Assembly: GCF_019029495.1 (NCBI RefSeq)
Contig: NZ_JAERQM010000003.1
Location: 302,999-366,998, forward strand
DNA: 64,000 bases
Source of the DNA: Falsiroseomonas oleicola
Lineage (GTDB): Bacteria; Pseudomonadota; Alphaproteobacteria; Acetobacterales; Acetobacteraceae
Reading direction: 5' to 3'
In this document: one piece after another, positions 20,584 to 29,593 of the stretch
How the letters are laid out: each line of letters begins with the position of its first letter
Position numbering within the stretch: position 1 is the stretch's first letter
The notes under the pieces: generated by a model
Told to the model about the DNA's origin: nothing
The model's database searches: none
What the model saw: only the letters and a program-made list of their open reading frames with translations
Translations under genes and position numbers: made by a program

Positions 20584-21351
20584 ATGAACCAGGCACATCT
20601 GCGCAAATTCGACCTGACGGGGCGCGTCGCCCTGGTCACCGGCGCCTCGCGCGGCCTGGGTGCGGCCATGTCGCGCGGGCTGGCGGAGGCCGGGGCCGAG
20701 GTCATCCTGAACGGCCGCGACAAGACGGCGCTGGAGGCGCAGGCGGAGGCGATGCGGGCGGATGGCCTCGCCTGCCGCGTCAGCGCCTTCGATGTGACCG
20801 ACGGCAAGGCGGTGGAGGCGGCGGTGGCCGGCCTCGGCCCGATCGACATCTTGCTGCACAACGCCGGCAACCAGCACCGCGCCCCGATCGAGGAAACCAC
20901 GGAGGCCGGCTGGCACAGCGTGATCGACACGCATCTGACCGCGCTGTGGCGGCTGTCCCGGCTGATCGTGCCAGGCATGAAGGAACGGCGCCGCGGCAAG
21001 GTGATCGCCACCGGCAGCCTGGCCAGCGACCTCGGCCGCGCCACCATCACGCCCTATGCCTCGGCCAAGGGCGGGTTGAAGATGTTCATCCGCGCGCTGG
21101 CGGTGGAACTCGGGCCGTGGAACATCCAGTGCAATGCGATCGGGCCGGGCTGGTTCGACACGGACATGAACAAGCCGCTGCTGGCCAATCCGGAATGGCT
21201 CGCCATGGTGCAGCGCCGCTGCCCCGCCGGGCGCTATGCGCAGCCGGAGGAGATTGCCGGCACGGCGGTGTTCCTGGCGTCGGAGGCGTCCGACTTCATC
21301 TCGGGGCAGTTGATCTTCGTCGATGGCGGCGTCACGGCGAGCATGAGCTGA
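20584..21351 (+). CDS. SDR family oxidoreductase, gluconate 5-dehydrogenase-like
   Basis: This 255-residue short-chain dehydrogenase has the classical cofactor motif TGASRGLG at residues 19-26, NAG at 93-95, and the catalytic S145, Y158 and K162 (YASAK). The RFDLTGRVALVTGASRGLG start and GPGWFDTDMNKPLL segment resemble gluconate/ketogluconate 5-dehydrogenases, but SDR substrate assignment from sequence is weak. NGRD after the second beta strand suggests NADP(H) is possible. ATG 20584 aligns with the family N-terminus; an ATG 15 bp upstream is also in frame. Confidence 0.88.
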   Translation: MNQAHLRKFDLTGRVALVTGASRGLGAAMSRGLAEAGAEVILNGRDKTALEAQAEAMRADGLACRVSAFDVTDGKAVEAAVAGLGPIDILLHNAGNQHRAPIEETTEAGWHSVIDTHLTALWRLSRLIVPGMKERRRGKVIATGSLASDLGRATITPYASAKGGLKMFIRALAVELGPWNIQCNAIGPGWFDTDMNKPLLANPEWLAMVQRRCPAGRYAQPEEIAGTAVFLASEASDFISGQLIFVDGGVTASMS

Positions 21352-21642
21352 GGCCGCGCTTCGTGCCAAGCCTTCGCGGGCTTGGGCGCAGGGTCGGGTT
21401 GCCGGGATCTTCAACCTGATCCCCGCGGGCCGGCCACTTGACCGGTCCGGGTGCCGCTCAGGCCTCATGCGCGCTCGCATCCCCCCGACCATCCTCGCCT
21501 CCCGCGCCGCCACCGGTCCGCGCGACGACCCCCCCTGCTTGGCCGCGCTCTTCCCGCGGCGAGGCAACGCTATCCAATATCCGCGGACGGCGACACGACG
21601 ATCATGCCTCTGGGGACCATAGGCGACGCCTCTCGCGACGCT
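21352..21642. other. Non-coding gap between convergent SDR and MocR genes
   Basis: No gene is supported here. The only structure I see is a 7-bp hairpin (CCAAGCC/GGCTTGG, 21366-21385) shortly after the SDR stop, a plausible terminator without a T-tract. The rest is GC-rich with no recognisable repeat. Confidence 0.5.
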
Positions 21643-23070
21643 TCAGCCCGCCAGGGCCAGCGCCAGTTCCTCCACCGCCCAGCGCAGCGCGCCCGGGCTG
21701 TGGCCCGAGAAGCCCAGCATCAGCGCCGGTTGCGGGGCCGCCGCGCGGTACATCGGGCTGACCGCGCGCAGCGTCAGCCCGCGCCGGGCCGCCGCCGCCG
21801 CCATCGCCAGGTCGCACCGGCCATCCTTCGGCCGCGCCAGCAGCTTCAGCCCCTGCTCCGGCACCGCCACCTCCAGCACATCGCCCAGGCGGTCCCGCAG
21901 CGCTGCCGCCAGCGCATCGCGGGCCGCGCGATAGTTCAGGCGCATGCGGCGCAGATGCTGGGCGAAATGGCCTTCCGCCAGGAAATCCGCCACCACGCCC
22001 TCCGCCAGGGTCGGCGGATGCCAGTCGCTGCGCAGCCGGGCCGTCAGCACGGCGTCCCGCAGCCCGGGCGGCAGCACCGCGTAGCCCAGCCGCAGGCCGG
22101 GAAACAGCACCTTGCTGAAGCTGCCGACATAGATGACGCGGCCGGCCTCATCGATGCCCTGCAGGGCGGCCAGCGGGCGGCCGGCGTAGCGGAACTCGCT
22201 GTCGTAGTCATCCTCCAGCACCCAGGCGCCGGCGCGCCGTGCCCAGGCCAGTAACTCCAGCCGCCGCGCCATGGAAAGCACCACGCCCAGCGGATATTGC
22301 GAGGAGGGGGTGACATAGGCGAGCCGCGCCTGGGGTGCCGCCGCCACCCCCGCCGCCACATCCAGCCCCTGCCCATCCACCGGCACGGAGGCCACCGCCG
22401 CCCCGGCCGCGACCATCGCCGCCCGCACCGCCGGGTAGCCCGGATCCTCCATCCACACCGCATCGTCCGGCCGCAGCACCGCGCGCAGCACCAGGTCGAT
22501 GGCCTGCTGCGCCCCGGCCGTCACCACCACCTGATCCGCTTCGCAGCGCACCGCGCGGGCGGCGCGCAGATAGGCCGCCACCGCCTCCCGCAGCTTCGGA
22601 GACCCGCGCGGGTCGCCATAGCCGAGCATGCCGTCATCGACGGCATCCAGGTGGCGCAGCATCAGGCCACGCCAGACCTTGCGGCTGCGCGCATCCCAGT
22701 CGACCCGGCCGGTGGTGAAGGGGGCGGTGCCATGGGGGCCATCGCCGGGGATCGGGCCATCCGGCGCGGCGGTGGGCCGCGACGGCGCTTCCACCGCCTG
22801 CGGCAGGGTGCGGGAGACTTCGGTGCCGGCGCCGGTCCGACCCTCCGCAAAGCCCTCCGCAATCAGTTGTTCATAGGCCGCGACCACGGTGTTGCGCGCC
22901 AGGCCCAGCCGCTGTGCCAGCGCCCGGCTTGGCGGCAGCCGAGCCCCCGGCGGCAGGTGCCCATCGAGGATGGATTGCCGGATGCCGAGATAGAGCTGCC
23001 GCAGCACCGGCACCGGACTGGCCCGGTCGATGCCCAGCAGCATGAGGTCGGAGGGATCAGCGGCCCACAT
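21643..23070 (-). CDS. MocR-family (GntR HTH plus aminotransferase-like) transcriptional regulator
   Basis: The protein fuses an N-terminal GntR winged helix (ARLPPSRALAQRLGLARNTVV...) to a type I aminotransferase domain that serves as a PLP sensor. The Schiff-base lysine is in VGSFSKVLFPGLRLGY. Such PdxR/MocR proteins control vitamin B6 or amino-acid genes, often the divergent neighbour. Here the neighbour is a split-barrel flavin/PNPOx-like protein, which supports that arrangement. The start MWAADPSDL gives 475 residues; an upstream ATG would extend into the neighbouring start region and is not conserved. Confidence 0.9.
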   Translation of the reverse strand: MWAADPSDLMLLGIDRASPVPVLRQLYLGIRQSILDGHLPPGARLPPSRALAQRLGLARNTVVAAYEQLIAEGFAEGRTGAGTEVSRTLPQAVEAPSRPTAAPDGPIPGDGPHGTAPFTTGRVDWDARSRKVWRGLMLRHLDAVDDGMLGYGDPRGSPKLREAVAAYLRAARAVRCEADQVVVTAGAQQAIDLVLRAVLRPDDAVWMEDPGYPAVRAAMVAAGAAVASVPVDGQGLDVAAGVAAAPQARLAYVTPSSQYPLGVVLSMARRLELLAWARRAGAWVLEDDYDSEFRYAGRPLAALQGIDEAGRVIYVGSFSKVLFPGLRLGYAVLPPGLRDAVLTARLRSDWHPPTLAEGVVADFLAEGHFAQHLRRMRLNYRAARDALAAALRDRLGDVLEVAVPEQGLKLLARPKDGRCDLAMAAAAARRGLTLRAVSPMYRAAAPQPALMLGFSGHSPGALRWAVEELALALAG

Positions 23071-23115
23071 TGGTCCAGCCTTGTGGGCCAGAATTGGCCC
23101 TTTCGCCGGACCAAT
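23069..23115. promoter_or_regulatory. Putative MocR operator: nested inverted repeats
   Basis: In the 91-bp divergent gap ATTGGTCC (23069-23076) faces GGACCAAT (23108-23115), and between them GGGCCA and TGGCCC flank GAAT (23085-23100). Nested TGG-CCA inverted repeats in a divergent intergenic region are what MocR/PdxR dimers commonly bind. The outer left arm touches the regulator's own start codon, fitting autoregulation. Confidence 0.55.
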
Positions 23116-23161
23116 ATGGGGGCTTTGCTGGCCCCGTCGCCAGCCCTCCGGATGTCCCGCC

Positions 23162-23884
23162 ATGCCCGATACCGCCAGCTACCCCGTCACCGAGCGCAAC
23201 AAGGTCCGCCGCCTGCATGAACGGGCGCGCTACGACCATGACTCGGTCCATGCCATCCTCGATGCCGCGCTGCTGTGCCACATCGCCTATGTCATCGATG
23301 GCGCGCCCTATTGCACGCCGACGGTCTTCTGGCGGGAGGGGACGCATCTCTATTGGCACGGCTCCTCCGCCAGCCGGATGTTGCGCGTGCAGAAGCCCGG
23401 CGTGCCGGTCTGCCTGACGGTCACGCATCTCGACAGCCTGGTGCTGGCGCGCTGCGGCTTCAACCATTCGGTCGACTACCGTTCCGCCATGTGCTTCGGC
23501 CAGGCCCATATCATCGACGACCCGGCGGAGAAGGCCCGCGCGCTGGACGCGATGATCGACCGCCTCTACCCCGACCGCAACGCCACGCTGCGCCCGAGCA
23601 CGGCGCAGGAGCTGAAGGCGACGATGGTGGTGGGGATGGAGATCGAGCAGGCCAGCGGCAAGGTGCGCGCCAAGGGTGTGGGCGACGAGGAGGCGGATTA
23701 CGCCCTGCCGATCTATGCCGCGCGCATCCCGGTGACGCAGGTGCTGGGCGCGAGCGAGCCCTGCCCCCGGATGCCCACGGGCGTTTCGGCGCCGCCGGGC
23801 CTCGCCGGCTTCACCCCGGGACGGCGGCTGGATGAGGTGATGGCGGAGAACCAGGCCCGGCTCTACGAGGCCAGCCCAGGCTGA
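23162..23884 (+). CDS. Pyridoxamine 5'-phosphate oxidase-like flavin-binding protein
   Basis: This 240-residue split-barrel protein resembles the nitroreductase/NimA-like branch of the PNPOx superfamily. It begins PVTERNKVRRLHERARYD, has the flavin-barrel strands HIAYVIDGAPYCTPTVFWREG and LYWHGSSASRML, and ends with a family-typical C-terminus. The cofactor is likely FMN, but it may bind another flavin or heme. Because it is divergent from a PLP-sensing MocR regulator, a link to vitamin B6 or amine metabolism is inferred. It is not a canonical PdxH, as that protein's C-terminal substrate motif is missing. Confidence 0.82.
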   Translation: MPDTASYPVTERNKVRRLHERARYDHDSVHAILDAALLCHIAYVIDGAPYCTPTVFWREGTHLYWHGSSASRMLRVQKPGVPVCLTVTHLDSLVLARCGFNHSVDYRSAMCFGQAHIIDDPAEKARALDAMIDRLYPDRNATLRPSTAQELKATMVVGMEIEQASGKVRAKGVGDEEADYALPIYAARIPVTQVLGASEPCPRMPTGVSAPPGLAGFTPGRRLDEVMAENQARLYEASPG

Positions 23885-23953
23885 ACCAGCGGCTCTTTGC
23901 ATCCCTCCCCGGGGGATTCGAGATCAGGCCAAGGGCCTCCCCGGGGGGCAGGG

Positions 23954-25351
23954 TCAAGCGCCGCGCAGCGTGACCTGGCGCCCCGCCACCTTGCGCGCCA
24001 TCGCGAGATCATGCGTCACCAGCAGCACGGCCAGCCCGCGCTCGCGCGAGATCTCCTGCAACGCGGCCATCGTCTCCTGCTGGGTGATGGGATCGAGGCG
24101 CGAGGTGGGCTCATCGGCGAACAGGAAGACAGGGTCCGGCAGCAGGGCGCGCGCGATGGCGATGCGCTGCAGCTCCCCGCCCGAGACCTGGTCCGGCCGG
24201 CGGTCGAGCAATGCATCCGGCACGCGCAGCCGGTCGAGCATCGCCGCCAACTGCGACCAGGCCACGCCATGCAGCGCCGCCGCCTCGGCCAGGGCGGTGC
24301 GCAGCGCGAGGCGCGGCGCGAAGGTGGCGACGGGGTCCTGGTACAGCTTCTGGTAGCGCGTGCGCACCAGGCCGCCGCGGCGGCGCACCACGCCCGCTGC
24401 GGGCCGCAGCAGGCCGAGCAGGACATTGCCCAGCGTGGTCTTGCCGCAGCCGCTTGGGCCGGTGACCGCCACCCATTCGCCGGCACCAACCGTCAGGTCC
24501 AGCGCCTCGAACAGGCGCCGCCCGCCCCGCTCGGCGGAAAGTCCGGTGGCGGACAGCACCTCGGCGCCCGGCACCGGAAGCTCGCCCTCGGCCCAGGCCT
24601 CCGGCTCGGCCGCCAGCAGACGCCGCGTATAGGCGTGCGACGGCGCATCAAGCACCTTCTCCGCGGAACCACGCTCCACCACCTCTCCATCCAGCATGAC
24701 CATCACCTCGCCGCCCAGCGCGCGGGCGACGGCGACGTCGTGGGTGATGCAGAGCAGCGATCCGCCCTCCTGCAACGCGCCGCGCAGCAGGGCGACGACG
24801 GCGTCGCGCAACGCGGCATCCAGGCCCTTGGTCGGCTCATCGGCCAGCAGCAGCGGCGCCCCGCCGGCGCGCGCGGCGGCCACTGCCACGCGTTGCGCCA
24901 TGCCGCCGGAAAGCTGGTGCGGGAAGCGCGTGGCGGCATTCGCCAGGCCGAGTGCCGCGAGATCCTCCCGCGCGCAGGCCGTGGCCTCCGACCGGCCCAA
25001 TCCGCGCACGAAGCGGTGCCCCTCGGCGACCTGCGGCAGGACACGCATGGTGGGATCGAGCGCGAGCCAGGGTTCCTGCGGCAACAGTGCGATGCCGCGA
25101 CCCCAGAGATGCCGCCGCGCGGCGCGGTCGCCCGCATCGGACACCGTGCCACCGAGCACGACCCAGCCGGAGGCGGAGAGCTCCGGCGCCAGCGTGCCCA
25201 TCGCGGCCTCGGCCACCAGGGTCTTGCCCGAGCCGGTCTCGCCCACGATGGTCAGCGGCACGCCGGGCGTCACGCGGATCGACACGCCGCGCAGCAGGGC
25301 GGCGCCGTCGGCGCTGACGCGCAGATCGTCGATGGTCAGGGACGTGGTCAT
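23954..25351 (-). CDS. Fused dual ATP-binding subunit, nickel/peptide-type ABC importer
   Basis: This 465-residue protein contains two complete ABC ATPase domains, equivalent to DppD and DppF (or NikD and NikE) joined in one chain. The first has Walker A GETGSGKT at residues 37-44 and signature QLSGGMAQRVA; the second has Walker A GPSGCGKT near 290-297, signature VSGGELQRIAIARALL and Walker B LFADEPTSRLD. It is the last gene of a four-gene operon and overlaps the upstream permease by 4 bp. It energises import of the solute bound by the operon's binding protein. Confidence 0.92.
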   Translation of the reverse strand: MTTSLTIDDLRVSADGAALLRGVSIRVTPGVPLTIVGETGSGKTLVAEAAMGTLAPELSASGWVVLGGTVSDAGDRAARRHLWGRGIALLPQEPWLALDPTMRVLPQVAEGHRFVRGLGRSEATACAREDLAALGLANAATRFPHQLSGGMAQRVAVAAARAGGAPLLLADEPTKGLDAALRDAVVALLRGALQEGGSLLCITHDVAVARALGGEVMVMLDGEVVERGSAEKVLDAPSHAYTRRLLAAEPEAWAEGELPVPGAEVLSATGLSAERGGRRLFEALDLTVGAGEWVAVTGPSGCGKTTLGNVLLGLLRPAAGVVRRRGGLVRTRYQKLYQDPVATFAPRLALRTALAEAAALHGVAWSQLAAMLDRLRVPDALLDRRPDQVSGGELQRIAIARALLPDPVFLFADEPTSRLDPITQQETMAALQEISRERGLAVLLVTHDLAMARKVAGRQVTLRGA

Positions 25352-26160
25352 CGTGGATCCCGTCCCGCCAGCAATTGCAGGCCGAGCACCAGCGCGAACA
25401 GGCACAGGGCCGGCGCCAGCATCGCCAGCGGCGCCTCGTCGTAATAGGGCAGCAGCTCCACCATCATCAGGCCCCATTCCGCGGTCGGCGGGCGCAGGCC
25501 GATGCCGATGAAGCCGAGCGCGCCGACCGCCATCACCGCGCCGGCGAAGCCGAAGGCCGCGAGCGTGCCGAACAGCGGCGCCATCTCCGGCAGCACATGC
25601 CGGCGCAGCACATGCCAGGGCCCGAAGCCGAGCAGCCGCGCGGCCTCCACTGCCGGCGCGGAGAGCAGCGCGCCGGAGGCGGCGCGCGTCACGCGGAACC
25701 ATTCCACCCACATCGCCAGCGACAGCCCGAGGAACAGCGGCCAGAAGGCGCCCGGCGCCAGCGCCACGACCAGCAGCACCAGCAGCAGCCCCGGCAAGGC
25801 GAGCACCGCATCGCCGAAGCCGGACAGCACGCGGTCCGTCCAGCCGCCGGCCCAGGCGGCGAGCAGGCCGAGCAGGATGCCGGGCACCGCGGCCGCCACC
25901 ACCGTGGCAGCACCGAGCGAAACCGAAAGCCGCGCCGCATGCACCAGCCGCACCAGCACAGACCGCCCGAGTTGGTCGCGGCCGAGCAGCGCATCGGGCG
26001 ATGGCGGCTGCAGCACCGCCGAGAGGTCCTGGCGCGTCGGGCTGCCATCGACCAGCAACGGCCCCGCGATGGCCATCAGCACGACCAGCCCAACCAGCGT
26101 GGCGCCGAGCAGGCGCGCCGGCGATTGGCCGCGCGCCGCAATCCGTCGAAGGCCTCTCAT
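25348..26160 (-). CDS. ABC transporter permease (DppC/NikC-like)
   Basis: This inner-membrane permease has 270 residues and about six hydrophobic segments. After an N-terminal helix it has the short periplasmic region DGSPTRQDLSAVLQPPSPDALLGRDQLGRSVLVRL, which is diagnostic of DppC/NikC proteins (GTDxLGRD type). The EAA-loop, contacting the ATPase, is around VEAARLLGFGPWHVLRRHVLP. It overlaps both neighbours by 4 bp, so the operon is strongly coupled. Confidence 0.92.
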   Translation of the reverse strand: MRGLRRIAARGQSPARLLGATLVGLVVLMAIAGPLLVDGSPTRQDLSAVLQPPSPDALLGRDQLGRSVLVRLVHAARLSVSLGAATVVAAAVPGILLGLLAAWAGGWTDRVLSGFGDAVLALPGLLLVLLVVALAPGAFWPLFLGLSLAMWVEWFRVTRAASGALLSAPAVEAARLLGFGPWHVLRRHVLPEMAPLFGTLAAFGFAGAVMAVGALGFIGIGLRPPTAEWGLMMVELLPYYDEAPLAMLAPALCLFALVLGLQLLAGRDPR

Positions 26161-27098
26161 CCGCGTCGCCTCGGATCCGCGGCCAGGATCGCCACATCGG
26201 TGAAGGCGTTCAGCGCCACGAAGATCAGCCCGAGCGACAGCGCCGTGCCCTGCAGCATCGGCACGTCGCGCGCGGAGATGGCATGCGACAGGGCATGGCC
26301 GATGCCCGGCCAGCCGAACAGGCTCTCCACCACCACGACGCCTTCGACCAGCAGCGCGAGATTGACGCCGAGATAGGCAAGCACCGGCACCGCGGCGTTG
26401 CGCGGCACGTGTTGCCGTACGGCCTGGGCGCGGGTCAGGCCGCGCAGCAGGGCGAAGCCGAAGAAGGGCGCGTTGACCGCCGCGACCGTCGCATCCCGCG
26501 CCACCCGCGCCGAGGCCGCCGCCAGGCCGAGCCCGAGCGCCAGCGCCGGAAGCACCAGGTTCTCCGTCGCATGGAAGCCGGCGACCGGCAGCCAGCCCAG
26601 CGTCACGCCGAAGACCAGCATCAGCCCGATGCCGAGCGCGAAGACCGGCAGCGCGCGCAGCGCCGCGGCACCGACCATCCCGGCCTGGTCCAGCACGCCG
26701 CCCGGCCGCAGCCCCGCGAAAAGCCCCAGCGCCGGTCCCGCGAGCAGCGCGAGCGACAGCGCGGCCAGCGACAGCAGCAGCGTGTGGCCGAGCTGATAGG
26801 CGATCTCCACCACGACCCTCTCGCCGGTGACGAGCGAGACGCCGAGGTCGCCCTGTGCCAGCCGGCCGACCCAGGCCAGGAACTGCTCCACCGCCGGCCG
26901 GTCCAGGCCGAGCTCGGCGCGCACCGCATCGGCGCTGGCCGCCGTCACCCGGTCGTAGCCGTAGCGGCCCTCGGCAACACGCATCGCCTGGTCACCGGGC
27001 AGCAGGCGCACCAGCGTGAAGCACAGCCCGCTCACCAGCACCGCGACGAGCACCGCCTGAACACCCCGCCGCAGCAGGGCGCGCGCTACTCCGCCCAA
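26157..27098 (-). CDS. ABC transporter permease (DppB/NikB-like)
   Basis: This permease pairs with the DppC-like subunit. The N-terminus ALLRRGVQAVLVAVLVSGLCFTLVRLLPGD is characteristic of DppB/NikB, and the EAA-loop lies near AVNAPFFGFALLRGLTRAQAVRQHVP. No ATG or GTG occurs before the first membrane helix. I use a TTG that overlaps the binding-protein gene by 13 bp, giving 313 residues; the start is uncertain. A much longer in-frame extension upstream is only antisense of the binding-protein gene. Confidence 0.88.
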   Translation of the reverse strand: MGGVARALLRRGVQAVLVAVLVSGLCFTLVRLLPGDQAMRVAEGRYGYDRVTAASADAVRAELGLDRPAVEQFLAWVGRLAQGDLGVSLVTGERVVVEIAYQLGHTLLLSLAALSLALLAGPALGLFAGLRPGGVLDQAGMVGAAALRALPVFALGIGLMLVFGVTLGWLPVAGFHATENLVLPALALGLGLAAASARVARDATVAAVNAPFFGFALLRGLTRAQAVRQHVPRNAAVPVLAYLGVNLALLVEGVVVVESLFGWPGIGHALSHAISARDVPMLQGTALSLGLIFVALNAFTDVAILAADPRRRG

Positions 27099-28606
27099 CG
27101 GATCGTCTCGATGCGGTAGGAGAGTTCCAGCGGGTCCACGCTGACATTCGCGAGGCGGCGGGAGATGGCGACGCGGTGGTCGTACCAGACCACCGGGATC
27201 ACCGGCAGCTCGGCCTGGAGGATGGTCGAGGCCCGGCCGCGCAGCGCGGCGCGCTCCGCCGGATCCGTGCTGCGGCCGAGTGCGGCGAGGATTTCGATCA
27301 GCTCCGGCGAGTTCCAGCCCATCGCGCCCCAGTCGCCGCCGCGCGGGCCGAAGTCGGCCAGCAGCGTGCCGATGGGGTCGGGCACGAGGGAGAAGTTGCG
27401 CGCCATCAGCCCGGCCTCGAGCGTGCCGTCGCGATGGCCCGCCGGGATCTCGCTCGACACCACCACCGCGACCTGCATGTCGATCCCGACCTCGCGCAGG
27501 GATTCCTGGATCGACGCCGCGACGACCGGCAGTTCCGGGCGCGTCGAGAAGGTCCGCAGCGTGAATCGGAACGGCCGCCCCTCGCGCGCCAGGATGCCAC
27601 CGGCACCCGGCGTCCAGCCCGCCTCGGCCAGCAGGCGGCGCGCCTCCGCCGGATCGCGCCGCAGCGACGCCAGGCCCGGGACGTGCCATTCCGCCAGCGT
27701 CGGCGGAAAAAGCTGCGTCGCCGCCGCCGCGGGCGAGCGCAGGATGCCGCGCGCGATGCCCTCGCGATCGATGGCGAGGCTCACCGCCTGTCGCGCCCGG
27801 ACATCGGCGAAGAACGGCAGGCCGGCATTCAGCTTGAGAGTCTGCGTGCGCGGGATCGGCATCACCCGCACCTCGACGCGCGGGGACCGGCGGAGCCGGT
27901 CGGTGCCGGCGGGATCGAGGGTGAAGACCAGGTCGGCGCGGCCGCTCTCCGCCATCAGGGCGCGGGTCTCGCCGCGGGCCACCGATTCGTAGACGGCGCG
28001 CGCGATGGCCGGCGGCGGGCCGCCGTTCCAGCCCTCGAAGCGCTCGACCTCGAAGCGGAAGGGCGGTTGGAAGCCGGCCAGGCGGTAGGGGCCGGTGGCG
28101 ATCAGGCGCCGCACCGCGCCGGCCTCGTCCCAGGATGCGGGGGCGAGGATCTGGCTGGAGGATTCCGCCAGGAAGGCCAGCAGCGGGGTGAAGGGGGTGG
28201 AGGTCCGCAGCTCCACCACGCCGGGACCATCGGCGGCGATGCTGGTCAGCGGTGCATTGGCGAGCGGGCCGGGCTGCGCGCGGGCGCGCAGCAGGGACGC
28301 CGCCACCGCCTCGGCGGTCACCGGCGTGCCGTCATGGAAGACGGCGCCGGCCCGCAGCGTCATGCGCCAGGTCAGCCGGTCCTCGGACAGGGTCCAGCCG
28401 GAGGCGAGCTGGGGCACCGGTAGCCCGCCATCATCGGCGCCGACCAGGGTCTCGGCAACGCCCATGCGGGTGAAGTTGAACCCGTCGCGGCTCGGCTCCA
28501 GGGAGTCGACGTGGAAGGGCGCCACCACGCGAAGCGGCTGCTGGGCCAGGGTCATGCCAGGCCAGAGCGCCAGGGCGAAAAGCGACAGAGCGGTGCGGCG
28601 TATCAT
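27086..28606 (-). CDS. ABC transporter substrate-binding protein, family 5 (nickel/peptide/metallophore type)
   Basis: This 506-residue periplasmic binding protein has a cleavable signal peptide (MIRRTALSLFALALWPGMTLAQ). Family 5 markers are the ETLVGADDGG...LPVPQLASGWTLSED stretch and TWRMTLRAGAVFHDGTPVTAEAV. The family binds peptides, nickel chelates or opine-type metallophores. The ligand cannot be read directly, but the Zur-like operator in front favours a zinc/metallophore complex. It is the first gene of a four-gene importer operon and probably the most abundant product. Confidence 0.9.
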   Translation of the reverse strand: MIRRTALSLFALALWPGMTLAQQPLRVVAPFHVDSLEPSRDGFNFTRMGVAETLVGADDGGLPVPQLASGWTLSEDRLTWRMTLRAGAVFHDGTPVTAEAVAASLLRARAQPGPLANAPLTSIAADGPGVVELRTSTPFTPLLAFLAESSSQILAPASWDEAGAVRRLIATGPYRLAGFQPPFRFEVERFEGWNGGPPPAIARAVYESVARGETRALMAESGRADLVFTLDPAGTDRLRRSPRVEVRVMPIPRTQTLKLNAGLPFFADVRARQAVSLAIDREGIARGILRSPAAAATQLFPPTLAEWHVPGLASLRRDPAEARRLLAEAGWTPGAGGILAREGRPFRFTLRTFSTRPELPVVAASIQESLREVGIDMQVAVVVSSEIPAGHRDGTLEAGLMARNFSLVPDPIGTLLADFGPRGGDWGAMGWNSPELIEILAALGRSTDPAERAALRGRASTILQAELPVIPVVWYDHRVAISRRLANVSVDPLELSYRIETIRWAE

Positions 28607-28632
28607 GACTTGGCCCTGGAGCTTGGTATGTC

Positions 28633-28662
28633 ATGTTATAACATTTCATAAATTTGCTGCAA
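28633..28662 (-). promoter_or_regulatory. Promoter with Zur-like operator upstream of the ABC importer operon
   Basis: On the minus strand a promoter reads TTGCAG (28662-28657), 16-bp spacer, TATAAC (28640-28635). The -10 is embedded in the perfect 12-bp palindrome ATGTTATAACAT (28633-28644), and the surrounding GAAATGTTATAACATGAC strongly resembles Zur boxes of proteobacteria. The site is 27 bp before the start codon, ideal for repression. The match is from memory of the motif. Confidence 0.55.
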
Positions 28663-28861
28663 GCCGGGCCCGGCGGTTGCGACAGGCAGGCAGCAAGGTG
28701 GCAGTCCGGTGCCCACCGCTTCTGCTCCGGCCGCAGGCTGCTTTCGGCAAACCTCGGCGAACACGCGATGCTGGCAGCCCCCAGACACGCCAGAGGCGTG
28801 ACGCACCGGCTTTGGCGCGCATTCAAGCGCTCGAACCGGTCAAGAGACCGGCCCGCCGGTA

Positions 28862-29593
28862 TTACCCCGCCGGAGCCCCATGCTGCGGCTCGGCCATCAG
28901 CCGGTCCGTCTCGCCCTCGATCTGCGTCTCCAGCGCCGTCAGCATCGCCGCCCGGTTCAGCTTGGGCGGCAGCGGCGGCAGGACGGAGATACGGATCACG
29001 CCGGGGCGCTTCAGGAAGTGCCGCCGGCCCCAGACCCGGCCGCTATCGGTCGCCACCGGCACCACGGGCGCCCCGGTGCCGGCGGCGATCGCCACCACGC
29101 CGGGCTGATAGGCCACGCGGTCGCCCACCGCGGTGCGCGTGCCTTCCGGAAAGATCACCACCTGCCGGCCGGCGGCCACCGCCGTGGTGGCCGCGCGCAG
29201 CATGTTGCGCAGCGCCACGCCGCCGCCTTCCCGGTCCACCGGAATCATCCCCGCCTTGCGCGCATGCCAGCCATAGAGCGGGATCGCCAGCAGTTCCTTC
29301 TTCATCACATAGGCGGGGTCCGGCAGCAGGCTCAGCCAGATGATGGTGTCGAAGGCCGATTGGTGCTTGGCGGCGATCACCACGCCGCCCGGCGGCAGGT
29401 TCTCCCACCCCCGGATTTCCACGCGCACGCCGACCGTGAAACGCAGCGCGCCCACCACCAGCCAGGCCCAGAACCGCGTCACCCCCATCGCCGCGAAGCG
29501 CGGCATGAACAGCGCCGGGACCGCCAGCAGGGACACCACGGCGGTGATGCCGAAAAACAGGATGTTGAAGGCCAGGGACCGCAGCCAGATCAT
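28862..29593 (-). CDS. plsC: PlsC-type 1-acylglycerol-3-phosphate acyltransferase
   Basis: This membrane acyltransferase of 243 residues would transfer an acyl chain to lysophosphatidic acid in phospholipid synthesis. The catalytic HX4D motif is HQSAFD (H77, D82) and the phosphate-binding FPEGTR is at residues 148-153. An N-terminal hydrophobic hairpin spans about residues 7-52. It overlaps the ydcF-like gene by 4 bp and ends a ftsE-ftsX-ydcF-plsC transcript, an order common in alphaproteobacteria. Other members of the family acylate ornithine lipids, so substrate is probable rather than certain. Confidence 0.9.
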   Translation of the reverse strand: MIWLRSLAFNILFFGITAVVSLLAVPALFMPRFAAMGVTRFWAWLVVGALRFTVGVRVEIRGWENLPPGGVVIAAKHQSAFDTIIWLSLLPDPAYVMKKELLAIPLYGWHARKAGMIPVDREGGGVALRNMLRAATTAVAAGRQVVIFPEGTRTAVGDRVAYQPGVVAIAAGTGAPVVPVATDSGRVWGRRHFLKRPGVIRISVLPPLPPKLNRAAMLTALETQIEGETDRLMAEPQHGAPAG

